The notes beneath the pieces were generated by a model. It saw only the letters and a list, made by a program, of their open reading frames with translations, was not told the origin of the DNA and did no database searches. This document shows positions 8,489-18,159 of a stretch of 64,000 nucleotides of DNA, one piece after another. The stretch spans positions 12,711-76,710 of the forward strand of contig JAXMGQ010000022.1 in assembly GCA_046347195.1 (NCBI GenBank). The letters are read 5' to 3'. Numbering within the stretch: the stretch's first letter is position 1; each line of letters begins with the position of its first letter. The position numbers were made by a program, and so were the translations under genes. This DNA is from TMP-86 sp046347195 (lineage in GTDB: Bacteria; Pseudomonadota; Gammaproteobacteria; Steroidobacterales; Steroidobacteraceae).

Positions 8489-8512
8489 TCGCGTACCGCA
8501 TCGCGTACCGCA
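8489..8512 (+). repeat. 12-base tandem duplication before acpS
   Basis: The 12-mer TCGCGTACCGCA occurs twice head to tail, and the second copy supplies the A of the acpS ATG. It leaves no obvious Shine-Dalgarno sequence. It may be a recent slippage duplication. Confidence 0.7.
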
Positions 8513-8895
8513 TGATCTTCGGCATCGGCACCGACATCCTGCAACTTGCGCGGGTGGAGAAGACCCATGCGCGCTTCGGCCGGCGCTTCATCGATCACCT
8601 GCTGATGCCCGCCGAGCACGCCCAGCTCGCGCTGACCGCGCGTCCCGTGCGCTTCCTCGCCATGCACTTTGCCGCCAAGGAGGCCATCGTCAAGGCGATG
8701 GGCACGGGGTTCGCGCACGGGGTGTGGATCCGTGACGTGGGCATCGTGCAGAACGCCTGGGGCCGGCCGGAGGTGGTCTACTCGGCGCGCGGCGAGCAGG
8801 TGCGACGCGCGCTGGGCGTCGGCGAAGGCCACATCACGCTGAGCGATGAGGCGGGCCTGGTGGTGGCGGTGGCGGTGCTGCTGAAGGCGGCTTGA
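8512..8895 (+). CDS. acpS: Holo-ACP synthase
   Basis: A 127-residue phosphopantetheinyl transferase that attaches the prosthetic arm of CoA to acyl carrier protein. The magnesium-binding motif GIGTDILQLARVE is at the N-terminus and FAAKEAIVKAMGTG carries the second acidic ligand. Length and layout match the trimeric AcpS family. It ends 3 bases before the exonuclease start at 8898. Confidence 0.95.
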   Translation: MIFGIGTDILQLARVEKTHARFGRRFIDHLLMPAEHAQLALTARPVRFLAMHFAAKEAIVKAMGTGFAHGVWIRDVGIVQNAWGRPEVVYSARGEQVRRALGVGEGHITLSDEAGLVVAVAVLLKAA

Positions 8896-8897
8896 GC

Positions 8898-9670
8898 ATG
8901 CACGTGCTGGTGTTCGACATCGAGACGGTGCCCGACACGGACCTGGGCCGGCGCCTGTTCGGGCTGCACGACCTGTCGATGCGCAGGTCGCGCAGATCAT
9001 GTTCACGCACCGCCGGCAGCAGACCGGCAGCGAGTTCCTCTCCCACGAGCAGCACCGCATCGTCGCCATCTCGGTGGTGATGCGATCGCGCGACACGCTC
9101 AAGGTGTGGAGCCTGAGCGAGGAGTCCTCGCCCGCGAGAAGACGATCGAGGCCTTCTACTACGACGGGCTCGACCGTTTCACCCCCGACCTCGTGTCCTG
9201 GAACGGCGCCGGTTTCGACATGCCGGTGCTGCACTACCGGAGCCTGCTGCATTCGGTGCCGGCGGCCCGCTACTGGGAGACCGGCGATGAGGACTCGAGC
9301 TTCCGCTACAACAACTACCTCGGCCGGTTCCACTGGCGCCACATGGACCTCATGGACATCCTCTCGGCCTACCAGGGCCGCGGCCGCGTGGGGCTCGATG
9401 CGGTGGCAACGCTCCTCGGCTTTCCCGGCAAGCTGGGCATGGACGGATCGCAGGTGTGGGAGGCCTGGCAGCGGGGCGAGGCCGCGCGCATCCGCGCGTA
9501 CTGCGAGACCGACGTGATCAACACCTACCTCGTGTACCTGCGCTTCGAGCTCATCCGCGGCCGGCTCACGCCGGCCGAGCACCGTGCCGAGGAGGCGCGG
9601 CTGCGCGAGTTGCTGCGCCACTCGCGACAAGTCACTGAAGGCATTCGAATCGGCGTGGCCCGCCCGCTGA
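8898..9670 (+). pseudogene. PolB-like 3'-5' exonuclease, frame broken three times (probably consensus errors)
   Basis: The parts add up to a complete predicted 3'-5' exonuclease of the DnaQ fold related to the exonuclease domain of DNA polymerase B (PF10108). The N-terminal FDIETVPD motif, a central VSWNGAGFDMPVL and the YCETDVINTYLVYLRFEL motif hold the acidic metal ligands. The frame changes near 8978, 9124 and 9625. Restoring one G at the first two (gg read as g) and a CG at the third rejoins one uninterrupted protein of about 258 residues ending DKSLKAFESAWPAR. Its stop lies after the rlmD GTG, so the two overlap. The function is not established in this organism. Confidence 0.75.
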
Positions 9671-10973
9671 ACATCACCGACACCGCGTCCATCGTCGACC
9701 TGGCCGAGGATGGGCGCAGCCATCACCCGCCAATGGCGGCAAGACCGTGTTCGTGGACGGCGCCCTGCCCGGGGAACGGGTGCGTTACCGACTGGTCCGC
9801 CGACGCTCGCCAGTTCGATGAAGCCGCGCTCGAGGAGGTGCTCGAGCCCTCGCCCCACCGGGTGAGGCCGGCATGCCCGCACTTCGGGCTGTGCGGAGGC
9901 TGCTCGCTGCAGCACCTGGACGCGGCGGCGCAGCTCGATGTCAAGCAGGGCCAGCTGCTCAATGCGCTGGAGCGCATCGGCGGGGTGCGCCCGCGCGAGG
10001 TGCTCGCGCCATTGCGCGGGCCACCCTGGGCCTATCGCCGGCGCGCGCGCCTCGGCGTGCGTCACGTGCGCAAGAAGCAGCGCGTGCTGGCGGGCTTTCG
10101 CGAGCGGCTCTCTCCCTACCTTGCGGACCTGGCGTGGGCGAGGTGCTGGTCGCCTTCCCTGGGCGAGATCTACCCGCGGAGCTGGCGCGCCTGGTGGGCG
10201 GCATGGACCTGAAGGAGGGCATCCCGCAGGTGGAGGTGGCGGCGGGCGATGCCGCCATCGCGCTCGTCTTCCGCGTCATGTCCGAGCCGGGGGAGGCCGA
10301 CCTGCAACGCCTGCGGGAGTTCGGCTCGCGGCTGGGGGTCGAGGTCTACCTGCAGCCGGGCGGACTGGACAGCGTGCGGGCCCTGGGCCCGGCCACGCCC
10401 CTGAGCTACCTCGTCTCATCGGAGCAGGTGCGCATCGGTTTCCTGCCCACCGACTTCGTGCAGGTCAATGCGGCGATCAACACCGCGATGGTGGATCAGG
10501 CCCTGCACTGGCTCGATCCGGGCCCGGCGGACCGCGTGCTGGACCTGTTCTGCGGGCTGGGCAATTTTTCCCTGCCCGTTGCGCGCCGCTGCGCGGGGGT
10601 GGTGGCCGTGGAAGGTGACGCAGGTCTCATTGCGCGCGCCCGGCAGAACGCCGCGCTCAACGGCATCGGCAACGTGGAGTACCACGTCCAGGACCTGTTC
10701 GATCCGGCGGGGTTCGGCGCATGGGCGGACCAGCGCTTCGAGCGGGTGTTGCTCGATCCGCCGCGCGCCGGCGCGGCCCAGGTTATGGAACGCATGTCGC
10801 GGTGGGCCCCGGAAAGAGTCGTGTATATTTCCTGCCATCCGGGCACTCTGGCGCGCGATACCCGGATCCTGACCGAGGGTCTCAGGTTTGAATTGGCCGC
10901 CGCCGGGGTGATGGACATGTTTCCGCATACGACCCATGTCGAATCGATCGCCGTCTTCAAGAGGCGTGCGTGA
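9655..10973 (+). pseudogene. rlmD: 23S rRNA (uracil-1939-C5)-methyltransferase RlmD, frame broken at three places
   Basis: The pieces make up RlmD, which methylates U1939 of 23S rRNA with S-adenosylmethionine. The GTG start gives VARPLNITDTASIVDLAEDGR (TRAM domain). A cysteine cluster CPHFGLCGGC fits the iron-sulfur site, and the C-terminal methyltransferase domain has DLFCGLGNFSLP, DPPRAG and the catalytic SCHPGTLARD. Frame changes lie near 9720-9731, 9809 and 10133. The last two are repaired by restoring a CG and a G. The gene is essential-like and otherwise conserved, so errors are more likely than decay. The stop overlaps nagZ. Confidence 0.85.
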
Positions 10974-12016
10974 GCCTTGGCCCCCTGATGATCGACCTCG
11001 CCGGCACGGAGCTCTCCGCGGAGGACCGCGAGGTCCTGCGCCACGAGCTCATCGGCGGGGTGATCCTCTTCAGCCGCAATTTCACCGATCCCGCCCAGCT
11101 TCGCGAGCTGGTGGCAGCCATCCACGCGCTGCGCTCCCCGCCGCTGCTGACCGCCGTCGACCAGGAGGGCGGCCGTGTGCAGCGCTTCCGCAATGGCTTC
11201 ACGGCGCTCCCGGCCGCCCGGAGCCTGGGCCGCCGCTGGGACATCGACCCGCGCGAGGCGCTGGAGCTGGCCCGCAGCGCGGGCTGGCTCATGGCCAGTG
11301 AACTGCGCGCGGTGGGCGTGGACTTCAGCTTCGCACCCTGCGTGGATCTCGACTACGGCGTCAGCGAGGCCATCGGTGATCGCGCCCTGCACGCCGATGC
11401 CGAGGCCGTCGGCGCACTGGCCGCCGCCTTCATGGTGGGGATGCGCGAGGCGGGCATGCATGCCGTCGCCAAGCATTTCCCCGGACACGGCGCCGTGGCG
11501 GCCGACACCCATGTGTCGCAGGCGGTGGACCGGCGCTCCTTCGAGGATCTCGAGGCAGACCTGCAACCTATCGCCTGCTCATCGACAACCAGCTCGCCGC
11601 GGTGCTGGCCGCACACGTCGTCTACCCCCGCGTGGATGACCAGCCGGCCGGATTCTCGCGCCGCTGGATCGACGGAGTGCTGCGCCAGCGCCTGCAATTC
11701 CACGGCTGCGTCTTCACCGACGATCTGGGCATGGCGGCCGCGGCGCGCGCCGGGACGATCCTTCAGCGCGTGGAGCGGGCGCTCGCCGCCGGGTGCGACA
11801 TGGCGCTGATCTGCAATGATCGCGAGGCCGTGCATGCGGTGCTCGATGCGTCCGGAAACCTGTCCACCGAGCCTGCCTCCCGGGCGCGGGTGGTGCGCAT
11901 GCGGGCGCGGCCCGGTGCGCCGGTGGACCTGGCGGCAGAGCCCGCAATGGCGCGAGGCCGTCGCACGGATCCGCGAGCTGGGCGAGGCGCCGACCTTCAG
12001 CCTGGGGAACGCATGA
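10970..12016 (+). pseudogene. nagZ: Beta-N-acetylhexosaminidase NagZ, two compensating frameshifts
   Basis: Glycoside hydrolase family 3 enzyme that removes GlcNAc from muropeptides in peptidoglycan recycling in the cytoplasm. The N-terminal barrel begins GPLMIDLAGTEL, includes DQEGGRVQRF, and KHFPGHG plus DTH form the catalytic loop. The frame shifts near 11567 (a C missing from a CCC run: the codons should read ctg caa ccc tat) and back near 11937 (one extra base). The middle part carries GCVFTDDLGMAAA with the nucleophile aspartate. The last segment, QWREAVARIRELG, ends at 12016 with an ATGA overlap to the next gene. Confidence 0.85.
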
Positions 12017-12945
12017 TCGAGCTGCCCGCGGACCTGCACCGCCGCCTCGCCGACACGGCCCCGATCGGCATCGCCATCGTGGATGCGACCAACCCCGAGC
12101 ATCCGGTGGTCTACGCGAATCAGGAGTTCTGCCAGCTCACGGGCCATGCGCTCGAGGAGATCCTGGGTCGCAACCTGCGCTTCCTGCAGGGCGAGGATCG
12201 CGATCAGGATGCGCGGCACCGGCTGCGCGAGTCGCTCGAGCGCGGCGAACCCACGCGGGTCCTGCTGCGCAACTACCGCAAGGACGGGACGCTGTTCTGG
12301 AACGAGATGAGCGTGGTGCCGCTGAAGGATGCGGCAGGGTTCATCACGCATTTCGCCGGCTTCCACCGTGACGCGGGCGAGCGGCTGAAGATCGACCCAC
12401 GCGCGGGTCGCGATTCGATCAGCGGTGCGCAGCAGCCCACGGCGGTGGCGATCCGCGACGACCGGCTCACGGGACTGTACACGGAAGGGTATCTCGAGGA
12501 GCTGCTGAAGCGCGACTGGGCGATCTCCCAGCGGGAGAGCCGCAGCATCGCGCTGTTCGCCATCGACATCGATGCGCTGGATTCCTACAACACCACCTTC
12601 GGGCGGGCCGCCGGGGACTCGTGCATCCGGCGCGTCGCGCATTGCGTGGCGGGGTGCCTGCGCCGCGCCAGCGATGTCACGGCGCGGATCGAAGGCGGAA
12701 ACCTCCTGGCATTCGCGCCGGGCATCGACCAGGAACAGGCAACCAAGCTCGCCGGCACCATGGTGGAGCGGGTGCGCGACATGCGCATCCACCACCCGCG
12801 CTCGAGCGTGCTGCGCTATGTCACCGTGAGCGTCGGCGTCGCAACGCTCACGCCCGGTCCGAAGGACAGTCCCGCCGGGCTCATCGACAAGGCTCGCACC
12901 CTGCTGCAGAAGGCCAAGAAGGCCGGGCGCAACCAGCTGGCCTGA
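12013..12945 (+). CDS. LOV-like PAS plus degenerate GGDEF protein
   Basis: A 310-residue cytoplasmic signalling protein. Residues about 12-115 form a PAS domain of LOV type: YANQEFCQLTG, then GRNLRFLQ at 52-59 and NYRKDGTLFWNE. LOV photoreceptors have cysteine at the position of L55 (GRNCRFLQ). Here that cysteine is leucine while the flavin-contacting N54, R56 and Q59 remain. Residues about 150-310 form a GGDEF-like domain, but the active-site loop reads EGGNLL (residues 227-232) instead of GGDEF/GGEEF, so it is probably inactive as a cyclase. It overlaps the nagZ stop, suggesting co-expression with it. The sensory input and output are unknown. Confidence 0.85.
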   Translation: MIELPADLHRRLADTAPIGIAIVDATNPEHPVVYANQEFCQLTGHALEEILGRNLRFLQGEDRDQDARHRLRESLERGEPTRVLLRNYRKDGTLFWNEMSVVPLKDAAGFITHFAGFHRDAGERLKIDPRAGRDSISGAQQPTAVAIRDDRLTGLYTEGYLEELLKRDWAISQRESRSIALFAIDIDALDSYNTTFGRAAGDSCIRRVAHCVAGCLRRASDVTARIEGGNLLAFAPGIDQEQATKLAGTMVERVRDMRIHHPRSSVLRYVTVSVGVATLTPGPKDSPAGLIDKARTLLQKAKKAGRNQLA

Positions 12946-12967
12946 ACACGGCGGCCGTCGGTGCGCC

Positions 12968-15900
12968 TCAGGCGATCACCTCCAGCAGCTGGCGGAGCTT
13001 GGCGAACACCGCGCCCTCCGTGCGCGCCTCGTGGGCGAAGCGCAGCTTCTCCGGGCCATCGAGCCGGTATTCGCGCGGCTTGCCCTGCACCAGCTTCAGC
13101 ACCTTGGCCGGATCCGCCTTGTGCTGCGCATCGAACAGCAGGTAGCCGCTGGAAGGGCCCATGCTGATCTTGCGGATGCCGAGCGAGGCGGCGGCGAGGC
13201 CGGTTCACCGGCCCGGAACAGGGTCTGCGCGCTGTCGGGCAGGGGCCCGAACCGGTCGATGAGCTCCACCTTGAGATCTTCCAGCTCGGTGGCGTTCACC
13301 ACCCCGGCGATGCGCTTGTAGAGCACCAGGCGCAGGTGCACGTCGGGCACGTAGTCCTCGGGGATCAGCGCGGGCAGCGGCAGTTCGATCTCCGGCCCCG
13401 CCTGCAGCGGGCTCTCGAGGTCAGGCGTGCGGCCGGCCTTCAGCGCGCTGACGGCGCGCTCGAGCAGGTCCATGTACAGGTTGAAGCCGATCTCGTGGAT
13501 CTGGCCGCTCTGTTCATCGCCGAGCAGCTCGCCCGCGCCGCGGATCTCGAGGTCGTGCGTGGCGAGGGTGAAGCCGGCGCCCAGCTCCTCCAGCGACTCG
13601 AGCGCCTCCAGCCGCTTGACCGCATCGGTGGTCATGGCCTTGCGCGGCGGGGTGATGAGGTAGGCATAGGCGCGGTGGTGCGAACGGCCGACGCGGCCGC
13701 GCAGCTGGTGGAGCTGCGCGAGGCCGAACCGGTCGGCGCGGTCGATGATGATGGTGTTCGCCGTGGGCACATCGATGCCGCTCTCGATGATGGTGGTGCA
13801 CACCAGCAGGTTGAAGCGGCGATGGTAGAAATCCAGCATGAGCTGCTCGAGCTCGCGCTCGCGCATCTGGCCGTGGCCCACGCGGATGTCGGCCTCGGGC
13901 ACCAGCTCGCGCAGCGCGTTGGCGGTCTTCTCGATGCTCTCGATGCTGTTGTGGACGAAGTAGACCTGGCCGCCGCGGCGGATCTCGCGCAGGCTGGCCT
14001 CGCGCACGGTGTTGTCGTTCCACTCGGTCACGAAGGTCTTCACCGCGAGGCGCTCGGCGGGGGGTGTCGTGATCAGCGACAGGTCGCGCAGCCCTCCCAT
14101 CGCCATGTTGAGGGTTCGCGGGATGGGCGTCGCGGTCAGGGTGAGCACATCGACCTCCGCGCGCAGCGACTTGAGCCGCTCCTTGTCGCGCACGCCGAAG
14201 CGATGCTCCTCGTCGATGATGATGAGCCCGAGGTCCTTGAACTTGACGGGCGAGGCGAGCAGCTTCTGGGTGGCCACGACGATGTCCACGCTCCCGGTGG
14301 CAATGCCGGCGAGCGCCGCCTGCGACTCCTTCGCCGTCCTGAACCGGGAGAGTGATTCGATGCGCACCGGCCAGTCGGCGAACCGGTCGCTGAAGGTCGC
14401 GAAGTGCTGCTGCGCGAGCAGCGTGGTCGGCACCAGCACCGCTACCTGCTTGCCGGCCTGCGCCGCGACGAAGGCCGCCCGCATCGCCACCTCGGTCTTG
14501 CCGAAGCCCACGTCACCGCAGATCACGCGGTCCATGGGACGCCCCGATTGCAGGTCCGCGACCACGGCCTCGATGGCCGCCGCCTGGTCGGCGGTCTCCT
14601 CGAAGGGAAAGGTTTCCTGGAAGGCGCGATAGTCCGCCTCGCGCGCGATGAGCTGCATGCCCGGCCGCGCGGCCCGGCGCGAATACAGGTCGAGCAATTC
14701 CGCCGCGACGTCGCGGATGCGCTGCGCCGCCTTGCGCCGGGCCTTCGCCCACTGATCGCCGCCCAGCTTGTGGAGCGGGGCGCTCTCGGCCGGCGCCCCG
14801 GTGTAGCGCGACACCAGGTGGAGCGATTGCACCGGCACGTACAGCTTGTCGCCGTCCGCGTACCCGAGCACCAGGAATTCGCCGGTGTGGCCGGCGACCT
14901 GCATCGTGGTGAGTCCGCCGTAGCGGCCCACGCCGTAGCTCTCGTGCACCACCGGCGAGCCGAGGTTCAGGTCGGTGAGTTCCTTGAGGATGCGCGCCGG
15001 ATCGCGCTCCGCGCGGCGCCGGCGCCGTTCCTGGCGGGCCCGCTCGCCGAACAGCTGCGCCTCGGTGAGGATCTCCAGCGGCGGGGAGTCGAGGGCGAGG
15101 CCCGAGACGGCCGGCGAAACCGTGATGCCGAGCGGAGCATCGCCGGCGATGAACTCCTCGAACGAGCCGTGCACGCGCGGCACGATGTCGCGCGCGCGCA
15201 GCAGCTCGAGCAGCAGCTCGCGCCGTCCGCCCGACTCGGCCGCCAGCAGCACGCGGCCGCGGGCCTGCCGCAGGTGTGCGAGAAGCGCGGCCACCGGGTT
15301 CTCCGCACGCGTGTCGATGCGCACCTCGGGCGGGGCGCTGCTGGGGAAATTGTGGTGCTCGCCCGCGGTCTCCGGCGGCCACGCGAAATGGCGCAGGTCG
15401 ACGCGCGGGCGGCCCGCGCAGGCCGTTTCGAATTCGGCCGGCCGGAGGTACAGCTCGGCCGGATCGAGGATGGGCCGCTGGCGGTCGTGCGCGAGCTGGT
15501 CATGGCGCTGCTCGATGCCGCGGAAGGCTTCGGCGGCGCCCGCCAGCGCGTCCTCGTAGTCGATGAGCAGCGAACCTGGCGGCAGGTACTCGAACAGGTT
15601 CGAGGTGCGCTCGAAGAACAGCGGCAGGAAGTACTCGATGCCGCCGGGTGCGAGTCCCTGGCTCACATCCCGATAGATGCCGTGCCCGGACAAATCGCCG
15701 CCGAAGCGGCCGCGATAGCGGCGGCGGAACTCGCGCACCGAGTCGGGATCGAGAGGCGTCTCGCGCGCCGGCAGCAGGCGGATGTCATCGAGCTTGCCCA
15801 GCGAGCGCTGGGTGTCCGGATCGAAGTGCCGGATGCTGTCCACATCCCGGTCGAACAGGTCGATGCGATAGGGCTGCTCGGCGCCCATGGGGAACACGTC

Positions 15901-16431
15901 GATGAGCGAGCCGCGCACCGCGAACTCGCCGTGCGCGGCGACCTGGGTCACGTGCACGTAGCCGGCGGCGGTGAGCCGGTCGCGCAGCGCCGCGAGGTCG
16001 AGACGCTCCCCCGCGCTGATGCTCAGCGAGTGCGCCTCGATGTAGGTGCGCGGCGGCAGCCGCTGCAGCAGGGTTTCCAAGGCCACGGTGAACACGCCGG
16101 ACCGGGCGCGCGGCAGGCTCGCCAGCACCGACAGGCGCGAGGAGGTGATGTCGGGGTGGGCGGAGAACGCATCGTAGGGGAGCGTTTCCAGGTCGGGGAA
16201 GGTACAAGCCTCGAAGGCGCCCGCCGCGAAGAAGTTGACCTCCTCGCACAGCCGGTCGGCGGTGCGCGCATCCGGCACCACGATCAGGAGCGGCGCGGGG
16301 TAGGCCCGCGCGGCCTCGGCGATGGCCAAGGCCGGGGCGGCGCCGTACAGCCGGCCCCAGCGGACGCGGGGCTCGGGCTCGACGGGTACGGGAGGCTTCA
16401 GCAGGGTCGTCACAGGTTGGTCGTCAGGCAC
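12968..16431 (-). pseudogene. mfd: Transcription-repair coupling factor Mfd, one frameshift near the C-terminus
   Basis: An about 1150-residue superfamily 2 translocase that removes stalled RNA polymerase and recruits UvrA. It contains the RNA polymerase interaction domain (NLGSPVVHESYGVGRYGGL), a GDVGFGKTEVAMRAA Walker A, a DEEH box, TATPIPRTL, and the LRGRVGRS motif. The frame breaks near 13203. The correct continuation GLAAASLGIRKIS is in another frame and runs to a TGA at 12968 with the expected C-terminal YRLDGPEKLRF. Restoring one G to a GG gives a single frame. The start is a GTG. Confidence 0.93.
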
Positions 16432-16520
16432 GAAAAAACGCCGCCGCGCCTGTCGGCACGCCGGTCGAAACCGGACAGTCTACGCTGTTTAGGGGGTCCG
16501 CGAGGCGGCGGTGAGGAGGA

Positions 16521-16808
16521 TCAGGATGCGACCGCGACGGTGTGGACCACGTGGTCGTACTCGAAGTACACCACGAAGCCCGCATAGTCCCAGCGCGTGA
16601 TCGGCGGCTTTCCCACCGGGTTCGACTTGGCCGTGGGCGCGCCGAACCGGGCCTCGACCTGCTGCATGCTCATGCCGCGGGTGGGGCTGGGGATGGAGGT
16701 TTCCTTCACGGAGATGTCGTTGCCCACGGCGATGGTCTCGGCGAGCGCAGCGCCGCTCAGCGCCTGGGCGGCGATGAGCGCCGGCAGCCAGTATCGGGGT
16801 CGCAGCAT
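16521..16808 (-). CDS. Small exported protein of unknown function
   Basis: A 95-residue protein with a signal peptide (MLRPRYWLPALIAAQALSGAALAE, cleavage expected after ALA) and a compact mature part with RGMSMQQVEARFGAPTAKSNPVGKPPITRW. The MQQVEARFG segment resembles the 'x-G-M-x-x-x-V-x-x-x-[FL]-G' pattern of small BamE/SmpA-like beta proteins. This is only a similarity of pattern. GAAGGA lies at a suitable distance before the ATG. The gene is divergent from lolC and downstream of nothing obvious. Confidence 0.6.
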   Translation of the reverse strand: MLRPRYWLPALIAAQALSGAALAETIAVGNDISVKETSIPSPTRGMSMQQVEARFGAPTAKSNPVGKPPITRWDYAGFVVYFEYDHVVHTVAVAS

Positions 16809-16899
16809 GTTCCTTCTCCCGGTCATCAGGGCTCTTGGCAGTATACCAGCGGCCGGCGCCGGACCGGAATTGACGCAGATCACGGAAGCGCAACTGACC

Positions 16900-16905
16900 T
16901 ATAAT
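16900..16905 (+). promoter_or_regulatory. -10 box (TATAAT) of the lolC operon, 9 bases before ATG
   Basis: A consensus TATAAT ends at 16905 and the lolC ATG is at 16915, so transcription would start about at 16912 and leave no room for a ribosome binding site. A TTGACG at 16870-16875 is 24 bases away, too far for a normal -35. The spot also serves the gap to the divergent small exported gene. Confidence 0.55.
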
Positions 16906-16914
16906 CGCCCGCGC

Positions 16915-18159
16915 ATGTTCCAACCCCTGCCGCTGTTCATCGGCCTGCGCTACTGCTGGGCCCGCGAACACAGCTTCTTCGTCTCGTTCATCACCTGGGT
17001 GTCGCTGTTGGGCGTCGCCCTGGGCGTGGCCACGCTCATCATCATCCTCTCCGTGATGAACGGCTTCGAGTCCGAGCTGCGCGCTCGCCTGCTGTCGCTG
17101 TCGGCGCATGCGACGGTGCAACTCTCGGGCGAACAGGCCCGCGACTGGCGTGGCTCGCTGGAGCGGTTGCGTGGTGCGCCGCACCTCACCGGCGCGGCGC
17201 CCTACCTCGACATCGACGCGATGCTGAGTCATCCGCCCATGATGAGCGGCGCCATCGTGCGCGGCATCGATCCGCAGAGCGAGCAGCGATTGTCGGACCT
17301 GGCGGGATCGCTGCGCGAGGGACGGTTGTCGGACCTGCAGCCGGGGAGCAACCGCATCGTGCTCGGCCGGATGCTCGCCTACGAGCTCGAGGTGGGCGTG
17401 GGCGATTCGGTCACCGTCATGATCCCCGGCCGCGGTGCCAACGGCGTGGACATCGTGCCGCGCCTGCAGGAGTTCCAGGTCGTGGGCATCTTCGAGGTGG
17501 GCCTGCAGGAGCATGACAGCGTGCTGGCGCTGGTGAGCCTCGCGGATGCGGAAGGGTTGAAGGGCGCCGACGCGCCGGCCGGCATCCGGCTCACCTTCGA
17601 TGACGTGCTGCAGGCGCCGGCGCTCGCGCGCCAGGCGGCCGCCCGGCTCGCGGGCGGCGCGCAGGTGCGTGACTGGACGCAGGAGAATGCGGCGACCTTC
17701 CGTGCGATCCGCATCGAGAAGGGCATGATGAGCACGCTGCTCATGCTCATCGTCGCCGTGGCGGGGTTCAACATCGTTGCCACCCTGGTCATGGTGGTCA
17801 CCGACAAGCGCACCGACATCGCCATCCTGCGCACGCTCGGGCTCGATCCGGGCGGGGTGCTCGCCATCTTCATCACCCAGGGCGTGCTGATCGGCTGGAT
17901 CGGCACGGCGCTGGGCGTGATCCTCGGCGTGAGCGTGGCCCTGAACGTCGATGTCATCGTGCCCGCGATCGAATCCACCTTCGGCTTCCACATCATGGAC
18001 CCGGACGTGTATTCCATCGCCTCGATCCCGAGCGAGCTGCACCCGGCCGATGTGGTGATCATCGCGCTGTGCGCATTGCTGCTGACCTTCGTGGCGACGC
18101 TCCAGCCCTCGTGGCGCGCCTCGCGAACCGCGCCGGCGGATGCGCTGAGGTACGAGTGA
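16915..18159 (+). CDS. lolC: Lipoprotein-releasing ABC transporter permease (LolC/E type)
   Basis: A 414-residue inner-membrane permease with one N-terminal helix (about residues 20-45, within VSLLGVALGVATLIIILSVMNGFE), a large periplasmic domain and three C-terminal helices. The Lol complex moves outer-membrane lipoproteins from the inner membrane to LolA. The paralogue follows at once, sharing a base, and then lolD, so the complex is encoded together. I assign lolC rather than lolE only by order; the two paralogues cannot be told apart with confidence from sequence alone. Confidence 0.85.
   Translation: MFQPLPLFIGLRYCWAREHSFFVSFITWVSLLGVALGVATLIIILSVMNGFESELRARLLSLSAHATVQLSGEQARDWRGSLERLRGAPHLTGAAPYLDIDAMLSHPPMMSGAIVRGIDPQSEQRLSDLAGSLREGRLSDLQPGSNRIVLGRMLAYELEVGVGDSVTVMIPGRGANGVDIVPRLQEFQVVGIFEVGLQEHDSVLALVSLADAEGLKGADAPAGIRLTFDDVLQAPALARQAAARLAGGAQVRDWTQENAATFRAIRIEKGMMSTLLMLIVAVAGFNIVATLVMVVTDKRTDIAILRTLGLDPGGVLAIFITQGVLIGWIGTALGVILGVSVALNVDVIVPAIESTFGFHIMDPDVYSIASIPSELHPADVVIIALCALLLTFVATLQPSWRASRTAPADALRYE

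Noticed and set aside
8898..12016. Real pseudogenisation of exonuclease, rlmD and nagZ
   Set aside because: Breaks are repaired by single G/C additions, and all conserved motifs are intact, so decay is not the best reading.
14404..16587. Long open frame antisense to mfd (727 codons)
   Set aside because: It lies on the opposite strand of a clear Mfd; composition is Arg/Ala/Gly-rich as for antisense of high-GC genes.
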